A stretch of 36,059 nt of DNA from JANNGC01 sp043757045 (GCA_043757045.1 JAYVQC010000045.1:1-36059), one strand, 5' to 3'. Shown: positions 6,655-14,920, counted from the first letter of the stretch. Notes: a model not told the origin generated them from the sequence alone. Program-made: numbers and translations.

Positions 6655-7665
6655 ATGAATTCAGAAAAAATTGTCGTTTGTGGCGGTGGCGGTTTCATTG
6701 GCGGACATCTCGTCGGAGACCTGTTGCGCCAGGGCCATCGTGACGTCCGCTCCGTGGATGCGAAGCCGATGGGGGATTGGTACCAGACTTTTCCGACCGT
6801 CGAGAACTTGCACCTCGACCTGCGCGATCTGTCGGCGTGTGAGCAGGCGCTGGAGGGTGCAACGGAAGTGTACAATCTCGCCGCCGACATGGGCGGCATG
6901 GGTTTCATCGAGAACAATCGCGCGCTCTGCATGTTGACCGTGCTGATCAACACCCACCTGCTGATGGCGGCGAAGAAGTTTGGCGTGAAGAAGTTTTTCT
7001 ACGCGTCGAGCGCGTGCGTGTACAACGCCGACAAGCAGACCGATCCGAACGTGACCGCGTTGAAGGAAGCGGACGCGTATCCCGCGATGCCCGAGGACGG
7101 CTACGGCTGGGAGAAACTTTTCAGCGAGCGCATGTGCCGGCATTTCCGCGAGGACTTCGGCATCGCCACGCGCATGGCGCGCTATCACAACGTCTATGGC
7201 CCGCACGGCACCTGGACGGGCGGCCGCGAGAAGGCCCCGGCGGCGATTTGTCGGAAGGTCATTCAGGCCAAGCTCTCCGGGAAACACGACATCGAAATCT
7301 GGGGCGACGGCCAGCAGACGCGCAGCTTCATGTATATTGACGACTGCCTGCTCGGCACGCAGCGCCTCCTGCACAGCGACATCATTGAACCGATCAACAT
7401 CGGCAGCAGCGAACTCGTTTCCATCAATCAACTCGTGGACATCGTGGAAGGCATCGCGGGCGTGAAGCTGAAACGCCATTACAATCTCAGCGCGCCCAAG
7501 GGCGTGAACGGCCGCAACAGCGACAACACGCGCATCAAGGAACTGATGGGCTGGGAGCCGTCCACGCGCCTGCGCGACGGGTTGGAGAAAACCTACGCCT
7601 GGATTCACGAGCAGATCGTGACCGGCGCGCGGGACAAGTCGGCCCCGGCACTGGCTTACGCCTGA
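6655..7665 (+). CDS. GDP-mannose 3,5-epimerase-like NAD(P)-dependent epimerase
   Basis: 336 aa extended short-chain dehydrogenase/reductase. The nucleotide site is CGGGGFIGGHL at 9-19; the catalytic Tyr150-x3-Lys154 lies in GYGWEKLF. The blocks NLAADMGGMGFIE, SSACVYN with Cys121, NVYGPHGTWTGGREKAPAA with Lys193, and IWGDGQQTRSFMYIDDC are the hallmarks of GDP-mannose 3,5-epimerase, including the Cys and Lys used for acid-base catalysis in the plant enzyme. The likely product is a GDP-galactose or GDP-gulose type donor for surface glycans. A close NDP-sugar epimerase with other specificity is possible. It follows mqnE by 57 nt. Confidence 0.85.
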   Translation: MNSEKIVVCGGGGFIGGHLVGDLLRQGHRDVRSVDAKPMGDWYQTFPTVENLHLDLRDLSACEQALEGATEVYNLAADMGGMGFIENNRALCMLTVLINTHLLMAAKKFGVKKFFYASSACVYNADKQTDPNVTALKEADAYPAMPEDGYGWEKLFSERMCRHFREDFGIATRMARYHNVYGPHGTWTGGREKAPAAICRKVIQAKLSGKHDIEIWGDGQQTRSFMYIDDCLLGTQRLLHSDIIEPINIGSSELVSINQLVDIVEGIAGVKLKRHYNLSAPKGVNGRNSDNTRIKELMGWEPSTRLRDGLEKTYAWIHEQIVTGARDKSAPALAYA

Positions 7666-7695
7666 CGAACTAAGGGAGGTCGGACCGGTTCTCCC

Positions 7696-7728
7696 AAGAA
7701 AAAAGGCGTCTGGAAAACCAGACGCCTT
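7696..7728 (-). terminator. Rho-independent terminator of the DUF4956-HlyD operon
   Basis: A perfect 11-bp stem (7703-7713 with 7718-7728) with a 4-nt loop. Read on the minus strand the stem is followed by a run of six T's, then CTT. It lies just after the HlyD stop. The plus strand lacks a T-tract, so it should terminate mainly the minus-strand operon. Confidence 0.9.
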
Positions 7729-7746
7729 GAAGAATGGGAACGGGCA

Positions 7747-8823
7747 TTATCGCTTCGTCACGATCAAATCCACCGGCTCGCCGGGGATGAGCGTCATCTC
7801 CGCCGGAACGGACACGGAGAAGGCCAGGCCGAGTTCGATTTTAATGCCAGGCTGGGCCGGAATGAGCGTGGGCGTGATTGGCTCCAGCTGTCCGCTCACT
7901 TCCAACACGACGCCTTGCGCCTGTTCCCGTTTGGAGGTGAGCTTGCGGATGGTGACCATGTCGCCCTGCTTCGGCACTTCGTTGAAGGGCTTGCGGACGT
8001 AGCCGATGATGCGTGTGGGCTGCAAGGCGCTGACGGTGACGATGGGGACGTTGGCGTTGGCGACAATCTTCTCGCCCTGGTAGCGGAAGACGGCGCTGAC
8101 CATGCCGTCAATCGGGGACTTGATGGAAACAATCTGCCCTTGGGAACGGAGCACTTCTTCCGCGGCCTGGATGTTGTCCGCGATCACTTTGTCCGCCTCG
8201 GCATTGGGACCAGGAGCCAATTTGGGCAGGGTCTTTTCTTTTTCGGCCAGATAAATTTCACCTTCGATGACGTTGGTGGACATGGCCGCAGCTTCAGCCA
8301 GGACCAGTTCATACTCGGAGTCCGAGGCGAGCGGGGGATTGTTGGTCAAGAGATTGTGCAGGCGGTCCGCTTCCTTGCGTTTGAAGAAGGCCTGGACGCG
8401 CACGAGGTTCAGTTCGACGCGTTCCTTGTGCAATTCCAAACGGGCCAGTTCGTAGCTCTGTTCGTTACGCTTCATGTCCAGTTCCATGCGGGCGCGCATC
8501 ACTTTCAACTCGGCCTCAACCTGGCGGAAGGACGCCTCCAGCGTGGCGGTATCCATGGTGCTAATGACGGCGATTTCCTCGCCGGCGGCTACGCGCTGGA
8601 AACGCTTCACCTTGAGTTCCTTGAGCGTGCCGTCCACGGAACTGATGACGTTGGCGCGCTGGGCCTCGACCTCGCCAATGATGTTGCTGGGGACGACGTA
8701 TTGTTTCCACAGCAGGACGACGCCGAGCAGGACGACGCTGAAGGTCATCAGCGGCATGACTTGGATGCGGAACTCCCGCCAGCGTTCAGCCGGCGGCGTG
8801 GGGATGGGGGGTAGCGATTCCAT
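7747..8823 (-). CDS. HlyD-family membrane fusion (periplasmic adaptor) protein
   Basis: 358 aa. A short cytoplasmic start is followed by one transmembrane segment (about residues 25-42, LMTFSVVLLGVVLLW). Next come a first half-biotinyl/lipoyl motif (ANVISSVDGTLKELKVKRFQRVAAGEEIAVI), a long charged helical hairpin (residues about 80-215), the returning lipoyl half (IVSIKSPIDGMVSAVFRYQGEKIV) and a β-barrel end. Such proteins bridge an inner-membrane exporter to an outer-membrane channel. Here no ABC, RND or TolC gene is adjacent; the partner is the DUF4956 gene, which ends 4 nt upstream. A GAGGT lies about 10 nt before the ATG, suiting an internal operon gene. Confidence 0.85.
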   Translation of the reverse strand: MESLPPIPTPPAERWREFRIQVMPLMTFSVVLLGVVLLWKQYVVPSNIIGEVEAQRANVISSVDGTLKELKVKRFQRVAAGEEIAVISTMDTATLEASFRQVEAELKVMRARMELDMKRNEQSYELARLELHKERVELNLVRVQAFFKRKEADRLHNLLTNNPPLASDSEYELVLAEAAAMSTNVIEGEIYLAEKEKTLPKLAPGPNAEADKVIADNIQAAEEVLRSQGQIVSIKSPIDGMVSAVFRYQGEKIVANANVPIVTVSALQPTRIIGYVRKPFNEVPKQGDMVTIRKLTSKREQAQGVVLEVSGQLEPITPTLIPAQPGIKIELGLAFSVSVPAEMTLIPGEPVDLIVTKR

Positions 8824-8827
8824 GTTA

Positions 8828-9526
8828 TTAAACCTCAGATTGATCTTCCGCCTGCATGCTGGTCACGCGCGAGACCCCGGTGGTGGCGCGCAGTTCGGTG
8901 AGCATTTCTTCCATGCGTTTCGGGTCACGCAACAGGAGACGGTAGGAAAGGTCGGTGCCTTCGTAACCTTCATGCGAGCGCTGGCTGGCGCAGAGCGTGC
9001 GGCGGCTGTGGCGGTTCAAAGTGCGGGCGAGGTCAGGTAGTTCGAGCAGCGAACGCGCCCAGTGCAGGTTCACAATCAAATCGTAGCGATGACGGCTGCC
9101 GAAGGAAGTCGTCCACAGATACAGCATGGCAATGGAAATCAACCCGCAGCCAATGACGGCGGTGGTGAATTTCTGCGAACCGCACGCGAGGCCGATGACC
9201 AGCGCGGTCAGTACATAGACGGTATCCAGCGTGTCGCGCAAAATGTTGCGGAAGCGGACGATGGCGAAGACCGCCATCATGCCGAAGGCTGTGACAATGC
9301 TGTTCGCCAGCACGCCCATGACGATGGAGACAATGACCGGCATGAGCACCAAGGCGTTCACAAACGAACGGGAGTAGGACAACCCAGAGTGCGTAAGCAT
9401 ATACACCCACGCCACGATGTGCCCCATCGCGAAAGCGAGGAGAAGGCCCAGGGCCAAGGCAGGGAAATTGGTCGGCGCAATGCCGTAGTCCCCGTGCATA
9501 AAGGCGTCAAATATCGAATCCATCAT
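8828..9526 (-). CDS. DUF4956 family membrane protein
   Basis: 232 aa. Four or five hydrophobic helices fill residues 20-145 (PALALGLLLAFAMGHIVAWVY, and segments through SFVNALVLMPVIVSIVMGV), with the diagnostic AIVRFRNILRDTLDTVYVLTALVIGLACG motif of DUF4956. A cytoplasmic tail of about 85 residues ends with a ferredoxin-like pattern (DPKRMEEMLTELRATTGVSRVTSM). Family members often sit beside VTC-domain or CotH proteins and are thought to act in polyphosphate or surface functions; the activity is unknown. Two consecutive ATGs (9526, 9523) are possible; TAAACT ends 6 nt before the second. It is the first gene of an operon with hlyD. Confidence 0.8.
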   Translation of the reverse strand: MMDSIFDAFMHGDYGIAPTNFPALALGLLLAFAMGHIVAWVYMLTHSGLSYSRSFVNALVLMPVIVSIVMGVLANSIVTAFGMMAVFAIVRFRNILRDTLDTVYVLTALVIGLACGSQKFTTAVIGCGLISIAMLYLWTTSFGSRHRYDLIVNLHWARSLLELPDLARTLNRHSRRTLCASQRSHEGYEGTDLSYRLLLRDPKRMEEMLTELRATTGVSRVTSMQAEDQSEV

Positions 9527-9755
9527 AAAAGTTTACTTCACCGGGGCGGAATGATTCCACGCCCATGCCAAGTGAATTTGTCGCGTATTCTTCACAAAAT
9601 TGGTTCGGCGTTGTCAAGCGCACCGGCCCACCGGGTAATTACGAAGTGGCATCATCGTACCGCCCTTGGTTCGGCGCAATGCCCCAAGACTAGCGGACGT
9701 TCGTTGAAAATCTTTACTGCCAGACAGTTTTCCCGGTGCCGAGCGTGGTTTCGCG

Positions 9756-10553
9756 TCACGGTTGTTGGCGTAGTTTCGCCAGCGCGTTCAGGGCGGGCGC
9801 GAAGTCCGGGCGCAGGCGCAGCGTCTCGCGGAAGGCCGCCACGGCCTCGTTCGTCTGGCCCATCGTTAGGTGCGCGGCTCCGAGGTTGAAACGGGCTTCG
9901 AGGTAATTGGTGTCGAGCCGCGCCGCCTCGGCGAACTGCTGCAAGGCTGCGAGCGTGTTGAACTGCTCGGCCAGCACGCGCCCGAGGTTGTTGTGCGCGG
10001 AGGCGTTGTCGGGCGTCTGTTCGAGCACGGCTTGGAACTGCTCCGCCGCCTCCGCATATCGCTTCTGGCGCGTGAGCAGGTTGCCGAGGTTGTTCCGCGC
10101 CTCGGCGTATTCGGTGAAGTTCGAGATGGCACGCCGATACGAGAACTCCGCCTCGGCGAGTTGCCCGAGCCGGGCCTGGGCCGCGCCGAGATTGAACCAC
10201 GCCTCCTCGTGCTCGGGTTTCAATTCCAGCGCGCGGCGAAAGCAAAGGACGCCCAGCGCAGGCCGGCCTTCCTCCAACAGCCGTCCGCCGCCGCTCAACA
10301 CGGTCTCCAAGTCCGTTTGATTGGTCAGCCATTCGGAAAATTTTCCCAGATCAAAATTATTCGAGGACACGGCCGGCGTGGGCGGCGGCACGTTGGCCAC
10401 GGCGGACGAAACGGCCACCGGCCCCGAGCGGACCGCAGGCCGCGACTTCCGCCACCAAGCCAACCCCAGCCCCACGATGACCAGCATAATCAGGGCGGCA
10501 AGCCACGCTCCGTGACGTTTGGGCGGCTGCTGTTTCTTGTTTGGCTTGGGCAC
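9756..10553 (-). CDS. Membrane-anchored tetratricopeptide-repeat protein
   Basis: 265 aa from GTG 10553. The start is chosen because CACGCT ends exactly 6 nt before it with TTGAAG 17 nt further up; a longer frame begins at 10595. After a basic Lys/Pro/Gln-rich stretch, one transmembrane helix (LAALIMLVIVGLGLAWW) precedes a linker. Five or more TPR units follow (for example PALGVLCFRRALELKPEHEEAWFNLGAAQARLGQLAEAEFSYRRA) to the end. It is probably a periplasmic-facing scaffold. There is no catalytic domain. It is divergent from the NfeD protease gene, and the two promoters lie about 55 bp apart. Confidence 0.85.
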   Translation of the reverse strand: MPKPNKKQQPPKRHGAWLAALIMLVIVGLGLAWWRKSRPAVRSGPVAVSSAVANVPPPTPAVSSNNFDLGKFSEWLTNQTDLETVLSGGGRLLEEGRPALGVLCFRRALELKPEHEEAWFNLGAAQARLGQLAEAEFSYRRAISNFTEYAEARNNLGNLLTRQKRYAEAAEQFQAVLEQTPDNASAHNNLGRVLAEQFNTLAALQQFAEAARLDTNYLEARFNLGAAHLTMGQTNEAVAAFRETLRLRPDFAPALNALAKLRQQP

Positions 10554-10559
10554 GGCGCA

Positions 10560-10588
10560 AGCGTGCCGCCCGTTGGAAATTTCTTCAA
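10560..10588 (-). promoter_or_regulatory. Putative leaderless-type promoter of the TPR gene
   Basis: On the minus strand TTGAAG (10588-10583), 17-nt spacer, CACGCT (10565-10560), then tgcgcc and the GTG at 10553. The geometry matches the other leaderless-type promoters in the window. Confidence 0.5.
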
Positions 10589-10641
10589 CGCCCAATCAGA
10601 ACCGGCGTGGTTCTGGAGTGCCGGGCCTCGCTCACCGGGCA

Positions 10642-10670
10642 TTGCTGTGGCTCGCCGCCTCCGCTACGCT
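10642..10670 (+). promoter_or_regulatory. Putative leaderless-type promoter of the NfeD gene
   Basis: TTGCTG (10642-10647), 17-nt spacer, TACGCT (10665-10670), gccgcc, then ATG 10677. There is no Shine-Dalgarno. The -10 and gap are nearly identical to those at 273-284. Confidence 0.6.
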
Positions 10671-10676
10671 GCCGCC

Positions 10677-12113
10677 ATGAAAGCTTGGCTGCTGTTTGTT
10701 TCTATGGGCGCGGCGCTGGTCGCGAGCGCGGCGGAGGTCAAAGTTTCCTCGGCGGGCAAGACCATCGTCATCATTCCCATTCGCGAGGACATCGCGCCGC
10801 CGCTCGTTTATCTGGTCCGGCGCGGCGTGAAGCAGGCCATCGAGGAGAAGGCCGATCTGCTCGTGCTCGACATGAAGACGGACGGCGGGCGCATCGACAC
10901 TACGGAGGACATCATCAGCATCATCGGCGAGTTCAAGGGCGACACGGTGACGTTCGTGAATGACCGGGCGTTTTCCGCCGGTGCGTTCATCTCCGTGGCG
11001 ACGAAGAAAATTTACATGGCCCCGCAAAGCGTCATTGGTGCTGCCGCGCCGGTGATGATGGCTCCCGGCGGCCAGGTGCAGGACGTGCCGGGCACGATGG
11101 AAATTAAAATGAAATCCGCCGTGCGCGCGCTGGTCCGGCGCGTGGCGGAGAAGAATGGCCACAACATCGAGGTCATCGAATCCATGATCGACAAGAACAA
11201 GGAGTTGAAGATGGACGGCGTGGTGCTGAACGAGAAGGGCGACATCCTCACGCTCACGGACACGGAGGCGAGCAAACTCTATGGCGATCCGAAGAAGCCG
11301 TTGCTCTCGCTGGGCACGGTGGAGAATCTCGACGCGCTGCTGTTGAAGCTCGGTTACGTGAACGCGAAGCGCATTGATGTAAAACCCACGGGCGCGGAAA
11401 AGCTCGGTTCGTGGATCAACATGATCAGTCCGCTGCTGCTCATCATCGGAGCCATCGGCCTCTACATCGAATTCAAGACGCCGGGATTTGGACTGCCGGG
11501 CATCGTGGGCCTTTCAGCCTTCGCGATCTATTTTGCGGGCGGCTACATCGCGGGCTTCTCGGGGCTCGAGTGGATGCTGGTCTTTTTGATTGGCGCGGTG
11601 TTGCTGGCGCTGGAGTTGTTTGTATTTCCCGGAACGGTGGCCATAGGCGTGGTCGGCGGGTTGCTCATGTTGCTCTCCATCGTGATGGCGCTGGTGGATT
11701 TGTATCCGAACGTGCCGGCGGTGCCGGATGGACCGACGCCTTTGTGGCCGCGTTTCACGGGTCCGACGGCCGGCAGCTTGGAGGATGCGGTGCGCACGTT
11801 GCTCATCGCGGTGGCGGGCGTGGCCGTGGGCGTTTGGCTGGCGAGCAAGCTTTTGCCGAAGACTTCGATGTATGCCTCGCTCGTCTCGCAAGGCGTGAGC
11901 GGCGGCGCGACCACGGCGGCGTACGCGACGCAGGCCAGCGCGATGCTCGGCGCGCAAGGCGTGACGACTTCGGCGTTGCGTCCCGGCGGCAAGGCGCAGT
12001 TCGGCGACACGATTCTCGATGTGCGTGCGGATGGTGGGATGATTGGCGTGGGTACGAACGTCCGCATCACGGGTTTCAGCATGGGCATGGCGGTGGTGGA
12101 AGAGGTGGTGTGA
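10677..12113 (+). CDS. NfeD-family membrane-bound serine protease (ClpP-like)
   Basis: 478 aa. An export signal (MKAWLLFVSMGAALVASAA) precedes a ClpP/crotonase-fold protease domain to about residue 230, with the nucleophile region NDRAFSAGAFIS placing Ser100 as the candidate serine and Lys144 or Lys146 as the base. Several transmembrane helices follow (about 245-345), then a glycine/alanine linker, another helix (about 370-390), and a C-terminal NfeD OB-fold (RPGGKAQFGDTILDVRADGGMIGVGTNVRI). Long NfeD proteins of this type cleave hydrophobic segments of stomatin-like partners; no stomatin gene is nearby. The start is set by the promoter 6 nt upstream. Confidence 0.9.
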   Translation: MKAWLLFVSMGAALVASAAEVKVSSAGKTIVIIPIREDIAPPLVYLVRRGVKQAIEEKADLLVLDMKTDGGRIDTTEDIISIIGEFKGDTVTFVNDRAFSAGAFISVATKKIYMAPQSVIGAAAPVMMAPGGQVQDVPGTMEIKMKSAVRALVRRVAEKNGHNIEVIESMIDKNKELKMDGVVLNEKGDILTLTDTEASKLYGDPKKPLLSLGTVENLDALLLKLGYVNAKRIDVKPTGAEKLGSWINMISPLLLIIGAIGLYIEFKTPGFGLPGIVGLSAFAIYFAGGYIAGFSGLEWMLVFLIGAVLLALELFVFPGTVAIGVVGGLLMLLSIVMALVDLYPNVPAVPDGPTPLWPRFTGPTAGSLEDAVRTLLIAVAGVAVGVWLASKLLPKTSMYASLVSQGVSGGATTAAYATQASAMLGAQGVTTSALRPGGKAQFGDTILDVRADGGMIGVGTNVRITGFSMGMAVVEEVV

Positions 12114-12184
12114 AAGGATGGGGAACTGTGAACTCATCTCTGAACGGGCTTCACGCACCGCCCACCACGAGTGAATGTCCGGTG

Positions 12185-12213
12185 TTGCGTGTTGCCGTCT
12201 CGCTTCCTAATTT
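12185..12213 (+). promoter_or_regulatory. Putative leaderless-type promoter of the DUF1080 gene
   Basis: TTGCGT (12185-12190), 17-nt spacer, TAATTT (12208-12213), cgccgcc, then ATG 12221 (7-nt gap). No Shine-Dalgarno. Confidence 0.6.
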
Positions 12214-12220
12214 CGCCGCC

Positions 12221-12844
12221 ATGAAATCACTCCTCACTTTCGTGCTGGCCGTGGGGGCGTTCGCCGCCGGTGCGGCCCCCATGCCGCTGAATGACGGCAA
12301 AACTTTCCACGGCTGGGTCGGCGACACGAACCAAACGTGGCGCATCGACACGAATGGCGCATTCGTGGGCGGCACGTTGGAGAAGCAGGTGCCGCGCAAT
12401 GAATTTCTCCGCACCGAGCAGTCCTACACCAATTTCATCCTCAAAGTGAAGTTCAAGCTCACCGGCACAAACGGCTTTGTGAACGGCGGCGTGCAGATTC
12501 GCAGCCAGCCTGCGACCAAACCCACGAACGAAATGGTCGGCTACCAGTGCGACATCGGGCCGGGCTGGTGGGGCGCGCTCTACGATGAATCGCGCCGCAA
12601 CAAGGTGTTGATCAAGCCGGACGCCGAAGCTGTCACGAAGGCCGTCAAACTGAACGACTGGAATGAATATCTCATCCGCGCGCGCGGCAAGTCCATCGAG
12701 ACGGCGATCAACGGCGTGGTGATGATTCGCTACACCGAGACGGACGACACGCTGCCGCAATACGGTCTGATCGGCCTCCAAGTTCACGGCGGCGGCATGA
12801 CGGAAGTGAGCTACAAGGACATCACGATTCAAATTCTGCCGTAG
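12221..12844 (+). CDS. Secreted DUF1080 (3-keto-disaccharide hydrolase-like) protein
   Basis: 207 aa with a signal peptide (MKSLLTFVLAVGAFAAGAAP). The rest is a single concanavalin-like DUF1080 domain: the opening PLNDGKTFHGWVG, the FILKVKFKL strand, NGGVQIRS, then WWGALYDESR, LNDWNEYLIRARG and a closing SYKDITIQIL. Some family members hydrolyse 3-keto glycosides; many are of unknown activity and are greatly expanded in Verrucomicrobia and Planctomycetes. At about 185 residues the domain is complete. It acts outside the cytoplasm. It has its own promoter, so it is probably independent of the upstream NfeD gene. Confidence 0.9.
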   Translation: MKSLLTFVLAVGAFAAGAAPMPLNDGKTFHGWVGDTNQTWRIDTNGAFVGGTLEKQVPRNEFLRTEQSYTNFILKVKFKLTGTNGFVNGGVQIRSQPATKPTNEMVGYQCDIGPGWWGALYDESRRNKVLIKPDAEAVTKAVKLNDWNEYLIRARGKSIETAINGVVMIRYTETDDTLPQYGLIGLQVHGGGMTEVSYKDITIQILP

Positions 12845-12867
12845 CGGTGGGCGCGGGCATTCGTCGC

Positions 12868-12895
12868 TCGACGTTCACCGATTTTTTGCCAACAT
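12868..12895 (+). promoter_or_regulatory. Putative radC promoter
   Basis: TCGACG (12868-12873), 16-nt spacer, CAACAT (12890-12895), cacccgc, then ATG 12903. A weaker match to the same leaderless layout. Confidence 0.35.
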
Positions 12896-12902
12896 CACCC
12901 GC

Positions 12903-13610
12903 ATGTCCCACCTCCTCATCCGCGACATGCCCGAGCAGGAGCGTCCGCGCGAACGGCTTGTCGCGCTCGGCGCGGAGGCGCTGCGTCACGCGGAGTTGAT
13001 CGCCATCATGCTCCGCACCGGGATGAAGGGCGTCTCCGCCATCGAGATTGCCGAGCAGTTGCTGCAAAAATTCGGCACGCTGGACGGACTCGCCCGCGCC
13101 TCGCTCGCGGAACTCGGCCAGGTGAAAGGGGTGGGGCGCGACAAAGCCATCGCGCTCAAAGCCGCCTTCACGCTCGCGCAGCGCATGGCGAAGGAACTGC
13201 GCGGCGAAGCGCCCTTGCTGGAACTGCCCGCGCAAATCGCCGACCTGCTGCGCGAAGAAAATCGTTTCCTGGAAGTGGAGACCTTTCAGGCCGTGTTGCT
13301 GAACACGCGCCGCCGGCTCATCCGCGTGGAGAAACTTTCCCAAGGCACACTCGACACCATTCTCGTTCACCCGCGCGAAGTGTTCCGCGCCGCCATCACT
13401 GCAAATGCCGCGTGCGTCATCCTCGTTCACAATCATCCCAGTGGTGATCCCACGCCGAGCGAGGCAGACATCAAGGCCACGCGCGACCTGATCCGCGCCG
13501 GGCAATTGCTCAAGATCGAAGTGCTCGACCATGTGATTCTGGGCCGGGCCACGGCGGAGCGGACCAAGGATTATGCCTCGTTGCGGGAGCTGGGTTATTT
13601 CTATTCGTAG
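12903..13610 (+). CDS. radC: RadC family protein (JAB/MPN domain)
   Basis: 235 aa, the usual length. An N-terminal helix-hairpin-helix-like region (LARASLAELGQVKGVGRDKAIALKAAF, about 63-90) precedes a JAB1/MPN metalloprotease-like domain with the zinc motif HNHPSGDPTPSEAD beginning at residue 176. The protein was named for DNA repair but that role is not upheld; the biochemical activity of the family remains unclear. All metal ligands (His-x-His…Asp) are present. It lies upstream of recA but is separated from it by a repeat element and by recA's own promoter. Confidence 0.92.
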   Translation: MSHLLIRDMPEQERPRERLVALGAEALRHAELIAIMLRTGMKGVSAIEIAEQLLQKFGTLDGLARASLAELGQVKGVGRDKAIALKAAFTLAQRMAKELRGEAPLLELPAQIADLLREENRFLEVETFQAVLLNTRRRLIRVEKLSQGTLDTILVHPREVFRAAITANAACVILVHNHPSGDPTPSEADIKATRDLIRAGQLLKIEVLDHVILGRATAERTKDYASLRELGYFYS

Positions 13611-13620
13611 CGGGCGGCTT

Positions 13621-13726
13621 GGAGCGCGGGTTTTCAACCCGCAGCAACGTTAAATGGCAACTGGGCCTGATGGATTCCCAATCCGCTGGTCATGGAGGCT
13701 CGCTGCGGGCTGAAAGCCCGCGCTCC
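13621..13726. repeat. Paired inverted REP-like element
   Basis: Two palindromes face each other. 13621-13644 reads GGAGCGCGGG-ttttcaa-CCCGCAGC style, and 13702-13726 is its inverted partner (GCTGCGGGC-tgaaa-GCCCGCGCTCC). The same pair occurs at 30160-30265. It lies between radC and recA. Confidence 0.8.
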
Positions 13727-13755
13727 GGGGCCGCAAAATTCCCGCACCCAGCCCA

Positions 13756-13784
13756 TTGACGAAACCCGGTGCGCTGCCTATTAC
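13756..13784 (+). promoter_or_regulatory. recA promoter
   Basis: TTGACG (13756-13761), 17-nt spacer, TATTAC (13779-13784), the best σ70-type promoter in the window. Unlike most others it leaves a leader of about 40 nt with an AAGGAA Shine-Dalgarno at 13820-13825, 6 nt before the ATG. I recognise no LexA-type operator. Confidence 0.75.
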
Positions 13785-13831
13785 AAGCGCCGCTCTGACC
13801 CGAACGGAAAATCTCAATCAAGGAACATTTT

Positions 13832-14920
13832 ATGGCCGTCAAATCTCTCGAAAAATCCGCCCCTGAAACCAAAGACGTGAAGTCCGCCGAAGCCGCCAAA
13901 CTCGCCGCGACCCGCGAGCGCGAACTGGAATCCGCCATCGCCAGCATCACCAAAGCCTACGGCGACGGTGCCATCATGCGCCTCGGCGCGGCGCAGGCGT
14001 TGCGGAAGATTGAGGTCATTCCCACCGGCGGTCTGGCGATTGATCTGGCGCTGGGCGTGGGCGGATTGCCGCGCGGGCGCATCATTGAAATTTTTGGCCC
14101 GGAATCTTCCGGCAAGACGACGTTGATGCTCCACGTCATTGCCAACGCGCAGAAGGCCGGCGGTCTCGCGGCGTTCATTGATGCCGAGCATGCGCTCGAT
14201 CCGGCGTACGCGAAGAAACTCGGCGTGAATCTCGACGACCTGCTCGTCTCGCAGCCGGACAGTGGCGAAGAGGCGCTCTCGATTTGCGAAACGCTCGCGC
14301 GCTCGAACGCGCTCGACGTGATCGTCATTGATTCCGTGGCCGCGCTGGTGCCGAAGAACGAACTCGAGGGCGAGATGGGCATGGCCACGATGGGCATGCA
14401 GGCGCGCTTGATGAGCCAGGCGCTCCGCAAGCTCACGGCCGTGCTCAGCAAGGCCAAGACGACCTGTGTGTTCACCAACCAGCTTCGCGAGAAAGTCGGC
14501 GTCATGTTCGGCAATCCCGAGACCACGCCCGGCGGCAAGGCGCTGAAGTTTTACGCCAGCGTGCGCATTGACATCCGCCGCCGCGACACGCTCAAGGACG
14601 CCGCCGGCAACGCGATGGGCAACATCACCAAGGTGAAGATTGTGAAGAACAAGGTCGCGCCGCCGTTTGCCGAGGCCGAGTTCGAGATTCTCTACAACCA
14701 CGGCATCAACAAGGAGGGCAGCATCATTGACGTGGGCCTGACGCACGGCGTGGTCGAGAAGAAGGGCGCGTGGCTGCAATTCGCCGGCGAACTGATCGGC
14801 CAGGGCAAGGAAGCCGCCCGCGTCGCGCTGGTCGAGAAACCCGAACTAGCGAAGAAGATCGTGGACGCGATCATGGAGAAGCGCGCGGCCGTCGCCGACG
14901 CCGGAGTCGCCACGAAGTGA
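13832..14920 (+). CDS. recA: Recombinase RecA
   Basis: 362 aa. ATP-dependent strand-exchange protein for homologous recombination and SOS induction. It has an N-terminal polymerisation helix, Walker A GPESSGKT at 89-96, the AFIDAEHALDP block, Walker B DVIVIDSVAALVPK, the DNA-binding loop region GEMGMATMGMQARLMSQALRKL, TTCVFTNQLREKVGVMFGNPETTPGGKALKFYASVR, and a C-terminal domain. All key residues are intact and the length is normal. The N-terminal extension of about 25 charged, Ala-rich residues is somewhat long. Start ATG 13832 is fixed by a good Shine-Dalgarno. Confidence 0.98.
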   Translation: MAVKSLEKSAPETKDVKSAEAAKLAATRERELESAIASITKAYGDGAIMRLGAAQALRKIEVIPTGGLAIDLALGVGGLPRGRIIEIFGPESSGKTTLMLHVIANAQKAGGLAAFIDAEHALDPAYAKKLGVNLDDLLVSQPDSGEEALSICETLARSNALDVIVIDSVAALVPKNELEGEMGMATMGMQARLMSQALRKLTAVLSKAKTTCVFTNQLREKVGVMFGNPETTPGGKALKFYASVRIDIRRRDTLKDAAGNAMGNITKVKIVKNKVAPPFAEAEFEILYNHGINKEGSIIDVGLTHGVVEKKGAWLQFAGELIGQGKEAARVALVEKPELAKKIVDAIMEKRAAVADAGVATK

